Of a DNA stretch of 64,000 nucleotides, positions 23,686-32,661 are shown piece after piece. A model generated the notes under the pieces. That model searched no databases. It was not told where the DNA came from and worked only from the letters and a program-made list of their open reading frames with translations. The stretch covers positions 20,977 through 84,976 of the forward strand of contig JAEEQH010000008.1 of NCBI GenBank assembly GCA_016285245.1, in the 5' to 3' direction. The first letter of the stretch is position 1, and the number at the start of each line of letters is the position of its first letter. Made by a program: the position numbers and the translations under genes. The stretch is from Prevotella sp. (GTDB lineage Bacteria; Bacteroidota; Bacteroidia; Bacteroidales; Bacteroidaceae).

Positions 23686-25134
23686 CTACGGCGTGGTGGT
23701 GGCGGCGGTGAGCTTATGTGTCAGCCGTGTGATGTCTTCGGCACCTTGTTTCATGCGCTGTGTGATGTCCTCGACCTCTTCGGGTGGCAATCCGTGAAGA
23801 CTGGCGTTGAGTACCTGTGTGAAGCCGTTGATGATGTTGAGTGGTGTACGTATCTCGTGGTACATGGTCTGTATGAAGGCCGCTTTTCGGCGGTTGGCCT
23901 CGAGTTTGACCTGGTAGGCTTCGCGGAGTTGCGAGTTGAGAGCTGACAGTTGGGCGTTTGTGCGTTGTATGTCTGTGACGCTGTTGGCCAGTGACTGCTG
24001 CATACGTACAAAGCTGTTGGTGAGTCGTCCTACGCTGTCGTGTCGCGGGCTTTCGGTGAGTGGCTCGTCGAAGTGGCCGTCAGCTATGCGTCGTACGGTA
24101 TGGTCGAGCTGGCTGAGTGGTTGGATGTTGCGTCGGACGGTGAGGTAACAGATGAACATGAGCAGCACAAGTCCGGTGGCGATGATGATCCACGTATAAA
24201 AGACGAGGCGGTTGTAGCGTGCGAAGACGTCGCTCTCGGGACAGACGATGGCAAAGCTCCATCCGGTGCGCACCAAGGGGCGGTAGAAGATGAACGCCGG
24301 TGCTCCGTCGACGATGGTCTGCAGCATCCCGCTGTGTCCGGCGAGCATGGCTTTTCCCAAGTTCTCGATGTCTCGACGTGCAGCAGGGTCGGCATCGCTG
24401 AAGATGTTCTCGCGGAAGAGTTTTGCCGTGTCGGGGTGAACGATATAGGTTCCTGCGTGGTCAATCATGATAGCCGATGAGTTTGGATAGGGCTTCAGCG
24501 CTGTGACAGTCTGTGAGAGCCATTTCAGCGTGAGGCTGGCGGTGATACTGCCGACATAGCGTCCGGAGGCGTCGCGCATGGGACAGCAGTAGCTGGTTAG
24601 AATGTCAGGTGACGAGAGTGTCCCCTCGTTATAGTCGTCGTAAGCGTCGACCCAGCAGGCGGTTCCCAGTTTGCGTGGTGTCTTGTACCACACGGCGTCG
24701 AAGTACTCGAAGGGCCCCTCGCGGACGGTCGTGATACTGTCCTTGGAGTGCCGGAGGGAGTAAGCCGAGTAATAACGTCCCATCTCGGGGAAGAAGTTCG
24801 GCTCCATGGAGATAGCCATTCCTGTGAGGAAGGCGTTCTCTTCGATGGCACGTCGTGTAAAGGTGAGCAGGGAGTCGGGCGTTAGGTGACGCGGTGTCGT
24901 CAGTGCCATGAAGTTGGTCACTGTCTCTGTCTCGTCCATGATGCCGTTGATGCGTGCAGAGGTGTTGTCGAGCAGCTGTGTGGCCCGTTCGATGGCTACG
25001 CGTTGCACGTAGCGCTTGCCTCGGAGGAAGAGGAAACCGAAGAGGAACGTGAAGGCCACCGTGATGATGAGCACGATGACGAGGCCGAGTCGTAGCGACA
25101 GCCGTTGCTGTATATAACGTGGTATATTTGTCAT
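23686..25134 (-). CDS. Sensor histidine-kinase-like protein lacking the ATPase domain
   Basis: The 482-residue membrane protein has an N-terminal membrane helix (VIVLIITVAFTFLFGFLFL), a large double-Cache-like periplasmic sensor (about 40-300; YCCPMRDASGRYVGSITASL, SSAIMIDHAGTYIVHP), a second helix (~315-335), a HAMP region, a coiled coil, and a HisKA dimerisation hairpin with intact MYHEIRTPLN. The protein ends 50 residues after the H-box, where a HATPase_c domain should follow; there is no frameshifted continuation, because the next gene downstream is the nitroreductase. It could be a phosphoacceptor in trans or a pure ligand sensor. Its start overlaps the stop of the second sensor gene. 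Confidence 0.8.
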   Translation of the reverse strand: MTNIPRYIQQRLSLRLGLVIVLIITVAFTFLFGFLFLRGKRYVQRVAIERATQLLDNTSARINGIMDETETVTNFMALTTPRHLTPDSLLTFTRRAIEENAFLTGMAISMEPNFFPEMGRYYSAYSLRHSKDSITTVREGPFEYFDAVWYKTPRKLGTACWVDAYDDYNEGTLSSPDILTSYCCPMRDASGRYVGSITASLTLKWLSQTVTALKPYPNSSAIMIDHAGTYIVHPDTAKLFRENIFSDADPAARRDIENLGKAMLAGHSGMLQTIVDGAPAFIFYRPLVRTGWSFAIVCPESDVFARYNRLVFYTWIIIATGLVLLMFICYLTVRRNIQPLSQLDHTVRRIADGHFDEPLTESPRHDSVGRLTNSFVRMQQSLANSVTDIQRTNAQLSALNSQLREAYQVKLEANRRKAAFIQTMYHEIRTPLNIINGFTQVLNASLHGLPPEEVEDITQRMKQGAEDITRLTHKLTAATTTP

Positions 25135-26153
25135 AGGGCAGTTTCGTGCATGAGTTCGTCGAGCAGTTCCGTCACGGTCTCAGTACCTTGCTGGATATCC
25201 GCCTGGAGTGTGGCCATTTGGGTTTTGGAGAGGTGGTTGTAGTCGCGGCAGACGATGTCGGTGCTTCGGCAGACCAGGTCTACGGGCTCTGCCATACGCT
25301 GTGTCATCTGTGACAGGAACTTCGCCTTCTTGACCTCGTAGTCCTGTGCCTCGTCATAGGCGGCCTGCAGTTCAGCATTTTGCGCACTTAGTGTAGCCTG
25401 CTTCTGTTGCATCTCGGTCATGTAGGCTCGTTGTGCGCGCTGCATCTTCTTCAGGCTGACCTGGAGCCTCGCTGCTTCGTGGTGGTGGTGCGCGTCGGGG
25501 ATAGGCGTCTCCAGATTGCCGTCAGCGATACTCTGTGCGGCATCGGCCAGCAGGTGTAGCGGCCGTAGGTGTCGCGCAATGACGAAGTAGAGGAAGATGA
25601 GCAGCAAGAGCACGCCGCCGATACTCCAGCTGAGCAGGATGCGTTGCATACTGGCGTACTTGTCGTAAATGTTCTCTGCCGGGCATATGGCCGCGAGACT
25701 GAACTGTCGCTCGCCTATGGGCTGTACGAAGAGGTACATCTCGCGGCCGTTGTGTACAAGTTGACGGTAGCCGCTCTCTTCACCAGTGATATAGGTGTCC
25801 GGTTGGCTGCTGTCTCGTCGTGTGACGAACAACTGTGCGTTGGGCAGTGAGCGCTGTAACTGTGCCAGCGAACCGCTCTCCTCGATGAGAAGGTCTATTC
25901 GAGCTCTGTTTACGCGCAGCCGTCGTCCTTCCTGATGTGCCGTCATCTCTGTTTTCCGTAGCGTGTTGTCGATGTTCAGTGCCGAGTTCTCCAACACCTG
26001 GAGTGTCATGTCGATGGCCTCGTCTCTTATGACCTCTTCCGAGAAACTGGCGAGCAGTCCGACGACCAGTGTCGATATGACCACGACGAAGCCTGCCACC
26101 CAGAGTGCCAGTCTGGCTGTAAACGATGTGCGTATCTTCTGTGCTATAGTCAT
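25131..26153 (-). CDS. Degenerate HAMP/HisKA sensor-like membrane protein
   Basis: This 340-residue protein has two membrane helices (~20-40 and ~170-190) around a short extracytoplasmic domain, a HAMP region (RHLRPLHLLADAAQSIADGN), a long coiled coil and a HisKA-like hairpin. Aligned to its neighbour, the H-box HEIRTP reads QRMAEP, so the phosphorylatable His is Gln, and there is no ATPase domain. It overlaps the other sensor gene by 4 bases, which favours production of both proteins in similar amounts and perhaps a heteromer. The paired loss of catalytic parts suggests signalling by another route; the mechanism is unknown. Confidence 0.75.
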   Translation of the reverse strand: MTIAQKIRTSFTARLALWVAGFVVVISTLVVGLLASFSEEVIRDEAIDMTLQVLENSALNIDNTLRKTEMTAHQEGRRLRVNRARIDLLIEESGSLAQLQRSLPNAQLFVTRRDSSQPDTYITGEESGYRQLVHNGREMYLFVQPIGERQFSLAAICPAENIYDKYASMQRILLSWSIGGVLLLLIFLYFVIARHLRPLHLLADAAQSIADGNLETPIPDAHHHHEAARLQVSLKKMQRAQRAYMTEMQQKQATLSAQNAELQAAYDEAQDYEVKKAKFLSQMTQRMAEPVDLVCRSTDIVCRDYNHLSKTQMATLQADIQQGTETVTELLDELMHETAL

Positions 26154-26171
26154 ATCGGTGTCTGTTGGTGT

Positions 26172-28676
26172 TTATTTCGTCTCTGAAGCCCCGACGATGT
26201 TTCGGAACGATGAGCCGAAGATGATGTACTGCGTGTTGCCGGCGATGGTGCCCTCGTTCTGTCCCCAGAGGAATGGCCAGTCGTCGTAGTTCTCGAAGTG
26301 GTCGGGCTTACGGAACAGCAGGCCGGGGGCTACGTTTCCGGGGATGAACGAGAAGTCGGCGCGGTTGTTACCGTAGAACACCTGCTTCGGACGGGCGGCA
26401 CCGACGACGGCCACGAACGAGTAGTTATGGTACGGGTGGCAGCCGTAGAGCCAGTTGGCGACGCGGTAGACCTCGTCCTTGCCGACGATGTCCGGGTAGT
26501 AGATATGGGCGTAGTTGACGGTGATGCCGAAGTTGAGCACGGCATTGACGCCTGCCCAGTTACCGAGCCCGATGGGTACGCCGTAGGGGTTCTGACGGTC
26601 GAAGCTGTGTATGTATTCTAAGTACTGCTTGACACCAGGTCGTAGCTTCTCCTTGTAGGCGGCATCCTTCATGGGGATGCTGTCGAGCATGGTCTGCAGG
26701 TTGCGGATGACGTCACGGGAGAACCGTGATGCACCCGATGTGGTGCCGTCACCAGTGCCCGTCAGCCAGTCGTTATCTGCCTCGGCTTGGCGGTCGCGAC
26801 GGAATCGCGCCCCGCGCTGAAGGGCTGTAGCCTCTTGGCGCAGACGGTCGGCCTGCTTCTGGGCGCGGTCGGCCAGCTCGTCGTTATAGCCGCGGAGCAC
26901 GCGGGCGGCCGAGGAGAATACATCGGCAGCCTGGAGGTCGAGGCTGGGGTTGCGTGTGGTGAAAGCCCACATGTCGTCGGGCGTACCGCTGCGTTTGCCG
27001 TCGGCACTGACCTCGTAGGGCTTCAGCGACGGGTCGTAGTGCAGACCGTCTGTGATGCTGGCGGCATCGCCGAGGTGGTGGTAGTTGTCGAGCACGCTGT
27101 TCGAGAGCGTCGATGCCATGTGGCCTATCTGCTCGGCCTGGCTGACGAGGTTCAGCACGCCATGCTCAATGAACTGCAGGATGTCGGGCTTGCCGTCAGG
27201 ACGGTGCAGCTCCACATAACGCTGCTCCTGCGAGACGAAAGTCTCATCGCGCTGCGGCTTAAATAGTTCCCACGTACGGATGAAGTTCTGAACGACGTTG
27301 ATGTTCGAACCAGTCTCGATGTCGAAGTCGCCGGCATCAAAGAATCCACCGACGTTCAGGCCGGGGATGAGCTCCAGCGGTTTGTACTTCGTGTCGGTGC
27401 TGGCACCCTGGCGGTGCAGGTCGAAGTGGTCGCTCTCTGGTGCCTGCAGATAGCCCTCCTTGAACGGCTCGCCATGCCAGGTGCGGTAGCCCTCGGTGAC
27501 GTACATGTGGTTCATGTGGATGGGTACCCACACGTCGGTCGTGGCGTCGGTGATCTTGTCGTAGACGTGCTCGTCAATCAGGAAGTCGTTGGTGCGTGTC
27601 TTACCATATTGGATGAAATAGACGCCGGGCTGTCTCACCGACGAGAAGTCGAACTTCACATAATTATATTTATAATAGGGTCCCCACGTGGTGACGGTGG
27701 CGCTATAGGCATCGGAAGTCGTGCCGTCGGGGTTGAGGCGCATCAGACTGGCGGAACCAGTCTGCATGGGGTCGTTCTTGTCCAGCTCGATGACGGCCAC
27801 CTTGGGCTGCTCGGGCGTGTAGCCCACCTGCGAGAAACCGATGTTTGGCTCACGGATCCAGCCGGGGATGGCGTGTGGCTCGACGGTCCACGTCACCACC
27901 TTGCCCGTCTTGCCCTTCGGCAGCACGCTGCGTAGGACAAACCAGCCGTTCTGTGCCAGCATCCGCCCGTCGTAGAGTTTCAACTCGGCATCCTCGCTGC
28001 TGATACGTATCATCCTGTCGGGGGCATCTGTCGCCACGGTGATACTATGCCCCGTCTCCAGTGGCAGGGGGTCAACGAAGCGGTCGGTACCGCGGTCATC
28101 GTAGGTCTTGAAACCCTTGAACTGCCGTGGCTTCTCGATGTTGGGGCGTGTGACGGTCTGGGTCGTTGCGTAGCGTGGGAAACGTCCCAGCCGTCCGTCC
28201 ACCATATAGGTCTTCAGCCAGTACTGCGACGGCAGGAACTCGATGTTCAGTCCGGCCTCGCCAGCCAGCTTCTCGGGCACGGGCTTGTCGAGCCAGACGG
28301 CAATCTCTACTGCCTTGCCTTTTGCCGTGACGATGATGCGTGAGTCGAAGTCGTAGTCGTTGTAGCGCAGTCCGACCTCTATGCTGCCGGTCTCACGGTT
28401 CACCTTGCGGCTGGTCATCGTCGGCACGAGGTCCCATTGTTCCGGTGTGTTGTTTAGGCGGATGGCGCCGCCCTGTACCGTCCGCACACCATGGTGTATA
28501 ATCTCGATGCCCGAGTTCTTCTCGTCGTTGAACCCGCCGTTAAAGCTGTTGCTGAACACCAGCACGTTCACGCCCTGACGCTCGAAGTACTCGAGGTCGT
28601 TCAGCCGGAGGTCTCCCTGTGCGTTAACCGCTACAGAGATCAGCAGCCCCGAGATAAGTGTTTGTAATTGTCTCAT
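26172..28676 (-). CDS. GH9 family endoglucanase-like enzyme
   Basis: The 834-residue secreted protein (short signal peptide to NAQGD) has a long N-terminal beta-sandwich portion (about 20-260), the Ig-like CelD-N segment (FSQVGYTPEQPKVAVIELD ~280), and an (alpha/alpha)6 GH9 catalytic domain. Catalytic features are GGFFDAGDF (~443, paired Asp) and the C-terminal GQNEGTIAGN (Glu ~808, proton donor), plus GCHPYHNYSFV. It should cleave beta-1,4-glucan or a related beta-glucan. It is 18 bases from the GH3 gene upstream, consistent with joint depolymerisation and oligosaccharide hydrolysis. Confidence 0.88.
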   Translation of the reverse strand: MRQLQTLISGLLISVAVNAQGDLRLNDLEYFERQGVNVLVFSNSFNGGFNDEKNSGIEIIHHGVRTVQGGAIRLNNTPEQWDLVPTMTSRKVNRETGSIEVGLRYNDYDFDSRIIVTAKGKAVEIAVWLDKPVPEKLAGEAGLNIEFLPSQYWLKTYMVDGRLGRFPRYATTQTVTRPNIEKPRQFKGFKTYDDRGTDRFVDPLPLETGHSITVATDAPDRMIRISSEDAELKLYDGRMLAQNGWFVLRSVLPKGKTGKVVTWTVEPHAIPGWIREPNIGFSQVGYTPEQPKVAVIELDKNDPMQTGSASLMRLNPDGTTSDAYSATVTTWGPYYKYNYVKFDFSSVRQPGVYFIQYGKTRTNDFLIDEHVYDKITDATTDVWVPIHMNHMYVTEGYRTWHGEPFKEGYLQAPESDHFDLHRQGASTDTKYKPLELIPGLNVGGFFDAGDFDIETGSNINVVQNFIRTWELFKPQRDETFVSQEQRYVELHRPDGKPDILQFIEHGVLNLVSQAEQIGHMASTLSNSVLDNYHHLGDAASITDGLHYDPSLKPYEVSADGKRSGTPDDMWAFTTRNPSLDLQAADVFSSAARVLRGYNDELADRAQKQADRLRQEATALQRGARFRRDRQAEADNDWLTGTGDGTTSGASRFSRDVIRNLQTMLDSIPMKDAAYKEKLRPGVKQYLEYIHSFDRQNPYGVPIGLGNWAGVNAVLNFGITVNYAHIYYPDIVGKDEVYRVANWLYGCHPYHNYSFVAVVGAARPKQVFYGNNRADFSFIPGNVAPGLLFRKPDHFENYDDWPFLWGQNEGTIAGNTQYIIFGSSFRNIVGASETK

Positions 28677-28694
28677 AGTCTTTGTGTTAGTAGT

Positions 28695-31343
28695 TTATAA
28701 TTTGATGTTGGTCTTCAGTAAGGTGGCATCAGCACTCGACGGACCAGCCATCAGCTGGTACTGTCCTGGTTGGAAGCGCATGGTATTGGTCTTGGCATCC
28801 CAGGTTTCCAGACGCTGGCGTGGCAGGGTGATGGTGACCACGCGCTCCTCGCCGGCCTTCAGGCTTACCTGCTGGTATCCACAGAGCGTCTTGAGGGGAC
28901 CTTCTGTGTCGGCCGTACGGCGGAAGTAGACCTGTACGGTCTCCGTGCCGTCCCTCTTGCCGGTGTTCTTCACCGTCACGCTCACCTGGAGGCTACCGTC
29001 ATTTCCCTTTTGACTTTCCTTTCGGCCGTCGACCGTTGGTTCAACTTTCAAGTTTCTCATCTCGAACGTGGTGTAGCTCAGTCCGTGACCGAATGGGAAC
29101 AGCGGTTCGCCGGTGAAGTAGCGGTAGGTGCGGTTCTTCATCGTGTAGTCCAGGAAGTCGGGCAGGTCGTCGGTACTCTTGTAGAACGTGACGGGCAGCT
29201 TGCCGCAGGGGTTGTAACGGCCCGTGAGGACGTCGGCTAGTGCTGCACCGCCTTGCTCGCCGCCGTACCACCATTGGAGGATGGCGTCGCAGGTTTCCAG
29301 CTCGGGCGTCATGGCCATGGCACCGCCTGAGCAGTTGACGAAGATGACCTTCTTGCCTGCCTCGTGCAGCCAGCGCAGGACGTCGCGCTGTGCCTGTGGC
29401 AGTTCGATGCTTGTACGGTCGCCGCCACGGAAGCCCGGCTCGCTGACGCGCATCTCCTCGCCCTCGAGACGTGGCGAGATACCGCCTATGAAGACGATGG
29501 TCCCGGCATCGCCCACCTGTGCCAGCAGCTGCTGTGCCGTTGGCTCGGCTTTGTGCTGAATGTCGAAGTTTAGGGCGCCGTAGCCCGTCTCCTGCACATA
29601 CTCTATCTGTATGCGGTAGTGCTGTCCGGCCTTCACGCTGATTTCCTGCTGCGCCTGCTGTATGCGCTGGCGTGCCTGCCAGAAGTTGACGATGGTGTCG
29701 CCATTGACCAGCAAGCGTATCTTATCGTCGCCGCTGACGGTGAAGATGAGCATCTCGTCGCGGGTGGGGATGAGTGTGCCGTCCAGACGGGCTGAGAAGT
29801 TCTCGAGGTTCACCCCCGGTGCAAAGACGGTGTTACCGCCGTTGCTCAGCTTAACTGGCTCGGTCATGGTGACGGTGGCGGCGGGTGTGCCAGTCATCTC
29901 GGTGTTGTTATAGTAGACGGCCTGCAACCCTTGGCCGCCCAACGGTGACTTGATCTCACCGAAGCGGCTCTCGATGGTCTCGTTGCGTGTCAGTCCGCAA
30001 CCCTGGATGTAGGGCACATTGCCAAGATAGCGGCGGATGCCCTCTAGGGCGGTGACGGTCTTCGTCGGGTAGCCTGCATAGTTGCCCCACTGCATCACGG
30101 AGTCGTTGGCATTGGGTCCCATGACAATGAGTGAAGAGTGAAGAGTGGAGAGTGAAGAATCGTCGAGGGGTAATACACCATTGTTCTTCAGCAGGACGAT
30201 ACTCTTGCGGGCCATGTCGAGGGCCAGCTGCTTGTGTGCTTCCGAGGCGACGACGCTCTCGGGAATCTTTGTCCACGACACGCGGTCATCGCTGTCGAAG
30301 TCGCCCACCTCAAAGCGGGCCGTCAGCAGGCGGCGCAGCGAGCGGTCGAGGTCGCTCTCCTTGATGTCACCGCGGCGCACAGCCTCAGGCAGATTCCTGT
30401 ATTCCGATCCACACTCCACGTCGGTACCGGCCAGCACGGCCTGTGCCGATGCTTCGGGGCTGTCCTTGGCGGTATTGTGCCAGCGGGGCAGGAAGTCGCG
30501 GATGGCACCGCAGTCGCTGGTGATGAGGCCCTTGAAGCCCCACTCGTCGCGTAGTATCTGCTGCTCATAGCGGTGCTGGCTACAGCAGGGCTGTCCGTCG
30601 ATGCGCTGGTAGGCGCACATCACTTCGGCCACCTGCCCCTCCTGTACCAACGCCTTGAAGGCAGGCAGGTAGGTCTCCCAGAGGTCGCGCTCGGGTAGGT
30701 CCTCGACGTTAAACGTGTGGCGGTTCCACTCCGGCCCGCTGTGTACGGCGAAATGCTTGGCACAGGCCAGCAACTTCTTGTAGTCGCCAATCCATTGGCC
30801 GTCGTAGGTCATGCCCTGCAGGCCGCGAACCACGGCAAGGCCCATCCTGGACGTGAGGAATGGGTCCTCGCCATAGGTCTCTTGGCCACGTCCCCAGCGG
30901 GGGTCGCGGAAGATGTTGATGTTCGGCGTCCAGAACGACAGGCTCTGGTAACGGCGGATATGCCCTGATTGCTTCGCCTGTTGCGCCTTGACACGCGCCT
31001 CGTCGCTGACAGCCGTGAAGACACGGTGCAGCAGGGCATCGTCCCACGAGGCGGCCATGGCCATCGTTATTGGGAATACCGTGGCATAGCCGTTGCGCCC
31101 GACGCCATGCAGCGCTTCGTTCCACCATTGGAACGTAGGTATCTGCAGGCGGTCGATGGCGGGCGAGGTGTCCATCATCAGGCGTACCTTCTCCTCCAGT
31201 GTCAGCCGTTTTAGCAGGTCGTCGGCCCGCTGTTCGGCTTTCAGCTGCGGATTCTTATACGGCGGAGGCGCCGTCTGTGCCGCTATGGGCAGTATTGTCA
31301 ATGCCGTCAGGGCGATAGTCACGAACAGTCTTCTCATCGTCAT
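28695..31343 (-). CDS. GH3 family beta-glucosidase/xylosidase with PA14 insert
   Basis: The 882-residue secreted enzyme has the GH3 N-domain (DPRWGRGQETYGEDPFLTSRMG; KHFAVHSGPEWNRH), the nucleophile motif LITSDCGAI (Asp ~275), the second alpha/beta domain, a PA14 domain inserted at about 460-610 (LQAVYYNNTEMTG ... FTVSGDDKIRLLVNGDTIVNFW), and the C-terminal FnIII-like module. It should release glucose or xylose from oligosaccharides. A 28-bp heptad array at 30130-30157 encodes SSLSTLHSSL, lengthening the loop before VMGPNAND. It is 24 bases from the alcohol dehydrogenase gene. Confidence 0.9.
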   Translation of the reverse strand: MTMRRLFVTIALTALTILPIAAQTAPPPYKNPQLKAEQRADDLLKRLTLEEKVRLMMDTSPAIDRLQIPTFQWWNEALHGVGRNGYATVFPITMAMAASWDDALLHRVFTAVSDEARVKAQQAKQSGHIRRYQSLSFWTPNINIFRDPRWGRGQETYGEDPFLTSRMGLAVVRGLQGMTYDGQWIGDYKKLLACAKHFAVHSGPEWNRHTFNVEDLPERDLWETYLPAFKALVQEGQVAEVMCAYQRIDGQPCCSQHRYEQQILRDEWGFKGLITSDCGAIRDFLPRWHNTAKDSPEASAQAVLAGTDVECGSEYRNLPEAVRRGDIKESDLDRSLRRLLTARFEVGDFDSDDRVSWTKIPESVVASEAHKQLALDMARKSIVLLKNNGVLPLDDSSLSTLHSSLIVMGPNANDSVMQWGNYAGYPTKTVTALEGIRRYLGNVPYIQGCGLTRNETIESRFGEIKSPLGGQGLQAVYYNNTEMTGTPAATVTMTEPVKLSNGGNTVFAPGVNLENFSARLDGTLIPTRDEMLIFTVSGDDKIRLLVNGDTIVNFWQARQRIQQAQQEISVKAGQHYRIQIEYVQETGYGALNFDIQHKAEPTAQQLLAQVGDAGTIVFIGGISPRLEGEEMRVSEPGFRGGDRTSIELPQAQRDVLRWLHEAGKKVIFVNCSGGAMAMTPELETCDAILQWWYGGEQGGAALADVLTGRYNPCGKLPVTFYKSTDDLPDFLDYTMKNRTYRYFTGEPLFPFGHGLSYTTFEMRNLKVEPTVDGRKESQKGNDGSLQVSVTVKNTGKRDGTETVQVYFRRTADTEGPLKTLCGYQQVSLKAGEERVVTITLPRQRLETWDAKTNTMRFQPGQYQLMAGPSSADATLLKTNIKL
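30130..30157. repeat. Four 7-bp repeats inside the GH3 gene
   Basis: AGTGAAG, AGTGAAG, AGTGGAG and AGTGAAG, 28 bp in all. Read on the coding strand they give a Ser/Leu/Thr/His insert immediately before the IVMGPNAND strand. Confidence 0.85.
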
Positions 31344-31367
31344 GTCTGTCTTTGTGTGGTGAATGGT

Positions 31368-32552
31368 TTATCCGCGGGCCATCTTGTAGATTGCCTCCAT
31401 GTCGTCGGCACTGAGCACCTTGAAGGCACCGCAGGTACGCTTGTAGTCGCGGCTGCACTTGCGCGTCATCTCCTTGATCTCCTCGTCGGTGATGTCACGG
31501 CCTATCAGCTCCTTGATGTTGACGGGCATACCGATGGCGTGGTAGAAGCGCTCCATAGCCTCGATGCCCTTCAGGGCCGTGCCCTCGGGGTCGGTGAAGT
31601 CGTTGGGCACGTCCATCACGTTCACGGCGAAGCGGACGAAGCGGCTCAGGTTCTCGTGCATCACGTAGCGGGCCCAGCTCGGCCAGACAGCAGCCAGACC
31701 GGCACCGTGGGTGACGTCGAAAAGACCGCTGAGCTCGTGCTCCAGCTGGTGTGTGGACCAGTCGCCGTTGTTCCTGTTGCCGGTGACATCGTTGTGTGCC
31801 AGACTGCCTCCCCACATGATCTGTGCCCTGTTGCGATAGTCCTCGGGGTCCTTCAGCACGGCAAAGACACACTCTTTCATCGTCCGCATCAGCGTTTCTG
31901 CTATGGCATCCGTCAGTGTCATGTCACAGTCTGGGTTGAAGTAGCGCTCCATGGTGTGCATGATGATGTCTGTCACGCCGGCCGCCGTCTGGTAGGGTGG
32001 CAGCGTAAACGTGCGCTCGGGGTTCATGATGGCGAACTTCGGGCGCGATATGTTGTTCGAGTAGCCCAGCTTCACGTCACCGTCCTCGTTGGTGATGACA
32101 CTCGCCTCGCTCATCTCGCTGCCGGCAGCGGGGATGGTGAGCACGCTGGCCACGGGCAGCGTCTTCACGGGTTCGGCCTTGCCAAGGTAGAAGTCCCAGA
32201 CGTCACCGTCGTAGCAGACGCCGTAGGCGATGCACTTCGCCGAGTCGATGACGCTGCCGCCGCCGATGGCGAGGACGAAGTCCACACCCTCCTGACGGCA
32301 GAGCTCAATGCCCTGCTTGGCCAGCGACAGGCGTGGGTTGGGCACCACGCCGCCAAGCTTGACATACGGAATGCCTCCCTTGTCAAGCAGTCCGCATATC
32401 TTGTCGAGCAGTCCTGAGCGCTCAGCACTCTTGCCGCCGTAGTGTACCAGCACCTTCGTGCCACCATATTTCTTGACGAGAGCAGCCACCTGCTCCTCTG
32501 ACTGTTTGCCGAATACCACCTCGGTCGGTGCGTAGAAATTGAAATCTTTCAT
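31368..32552 (-). CDS. Iron-containing alcohol dehydrogenase
   Basis: The 394-residue cytosolic enzyme belongs to the group III Fe-dependent alcohol dehydrogenases, close to butanol dehydrogenase/YqhD: FNFYAPTEVVFGKQSEEQV, GGVVPNPRLSLAKQGIEL, FVLAIGGGSVIDSAKCIAYG (NAD(P) binding), GSEMSEASVITNEDG, and the metal-ligand region VTDIIMHTMERYF and HQLEHELSGLFDVTHGAGLAAVWPSW. It should reduce aldehydes to alcohols with NADPH. In the operon it could handle aldehydes formed from sugars or redox balance; the specific substrate is not deducible. Confidence 0.92.
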   Translation of the reverse strand: MKDFNFYAPTEVVFGKQSEEQVAALVKKYGGTKVLVHYGGKSAERSGLLDKICGLLDKGGIPYVKLGGVVPNPRLSLAKQGIELCRQEGVDFVLAIGGGSVIDSAKCIAYGVCYDGDVWDFYLGKAEPVKTLPVASVLTIPAAGSEMSEASVITNEDGDVKLGYSNNISRPKFAIMNPERTFTLPPYQTAAGVTDIIMHTMERYFNPDCDMTLTDAIAETLMRTMKECVFAVLKDPEDYRNRAQIMWGGSLAHNDVTGNRNNGDWSTHQLEHELSGLFDVTHGAGLAAVWPSWARYVMHENLSRFVRFAVNVMDVPNDFTDPEGTALKGIEAMERFYHAIGMPVNIKELIGRDITDEEIKEMTRKCSRDYKRTCGAFKVLSADDMEAIYKMARG

Positions 32553-32603
32553 AGGTTTTTAGTTTGTAAATGCTAAGAATAGTTGTTATCTGTGATTATA
32601 TGC

Positions 32604-32655
32604 CCGGCGTTGAAACGCCGGAAGTGTGGGCTCCCTTCGGTTAGTACCGGGGGAG
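32604..32655. repeat. Two hairpins in the carboxylesterase-dehydrogenase gap
   Basis: The first is a stem CCGGCGT/ACGCCGG with TGAA tetraloop (32604-32621), of the same class as palindromes inside two genes (33158-33177, 53868-53887). The second pairs CTCCC..CGGT with ACCG..GGGAG (32631-32655). Together they may attenuate or process the operon transcript between the two genes. Confidence 0.7.
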
Positions 32656-32661
32656 TGGGGA

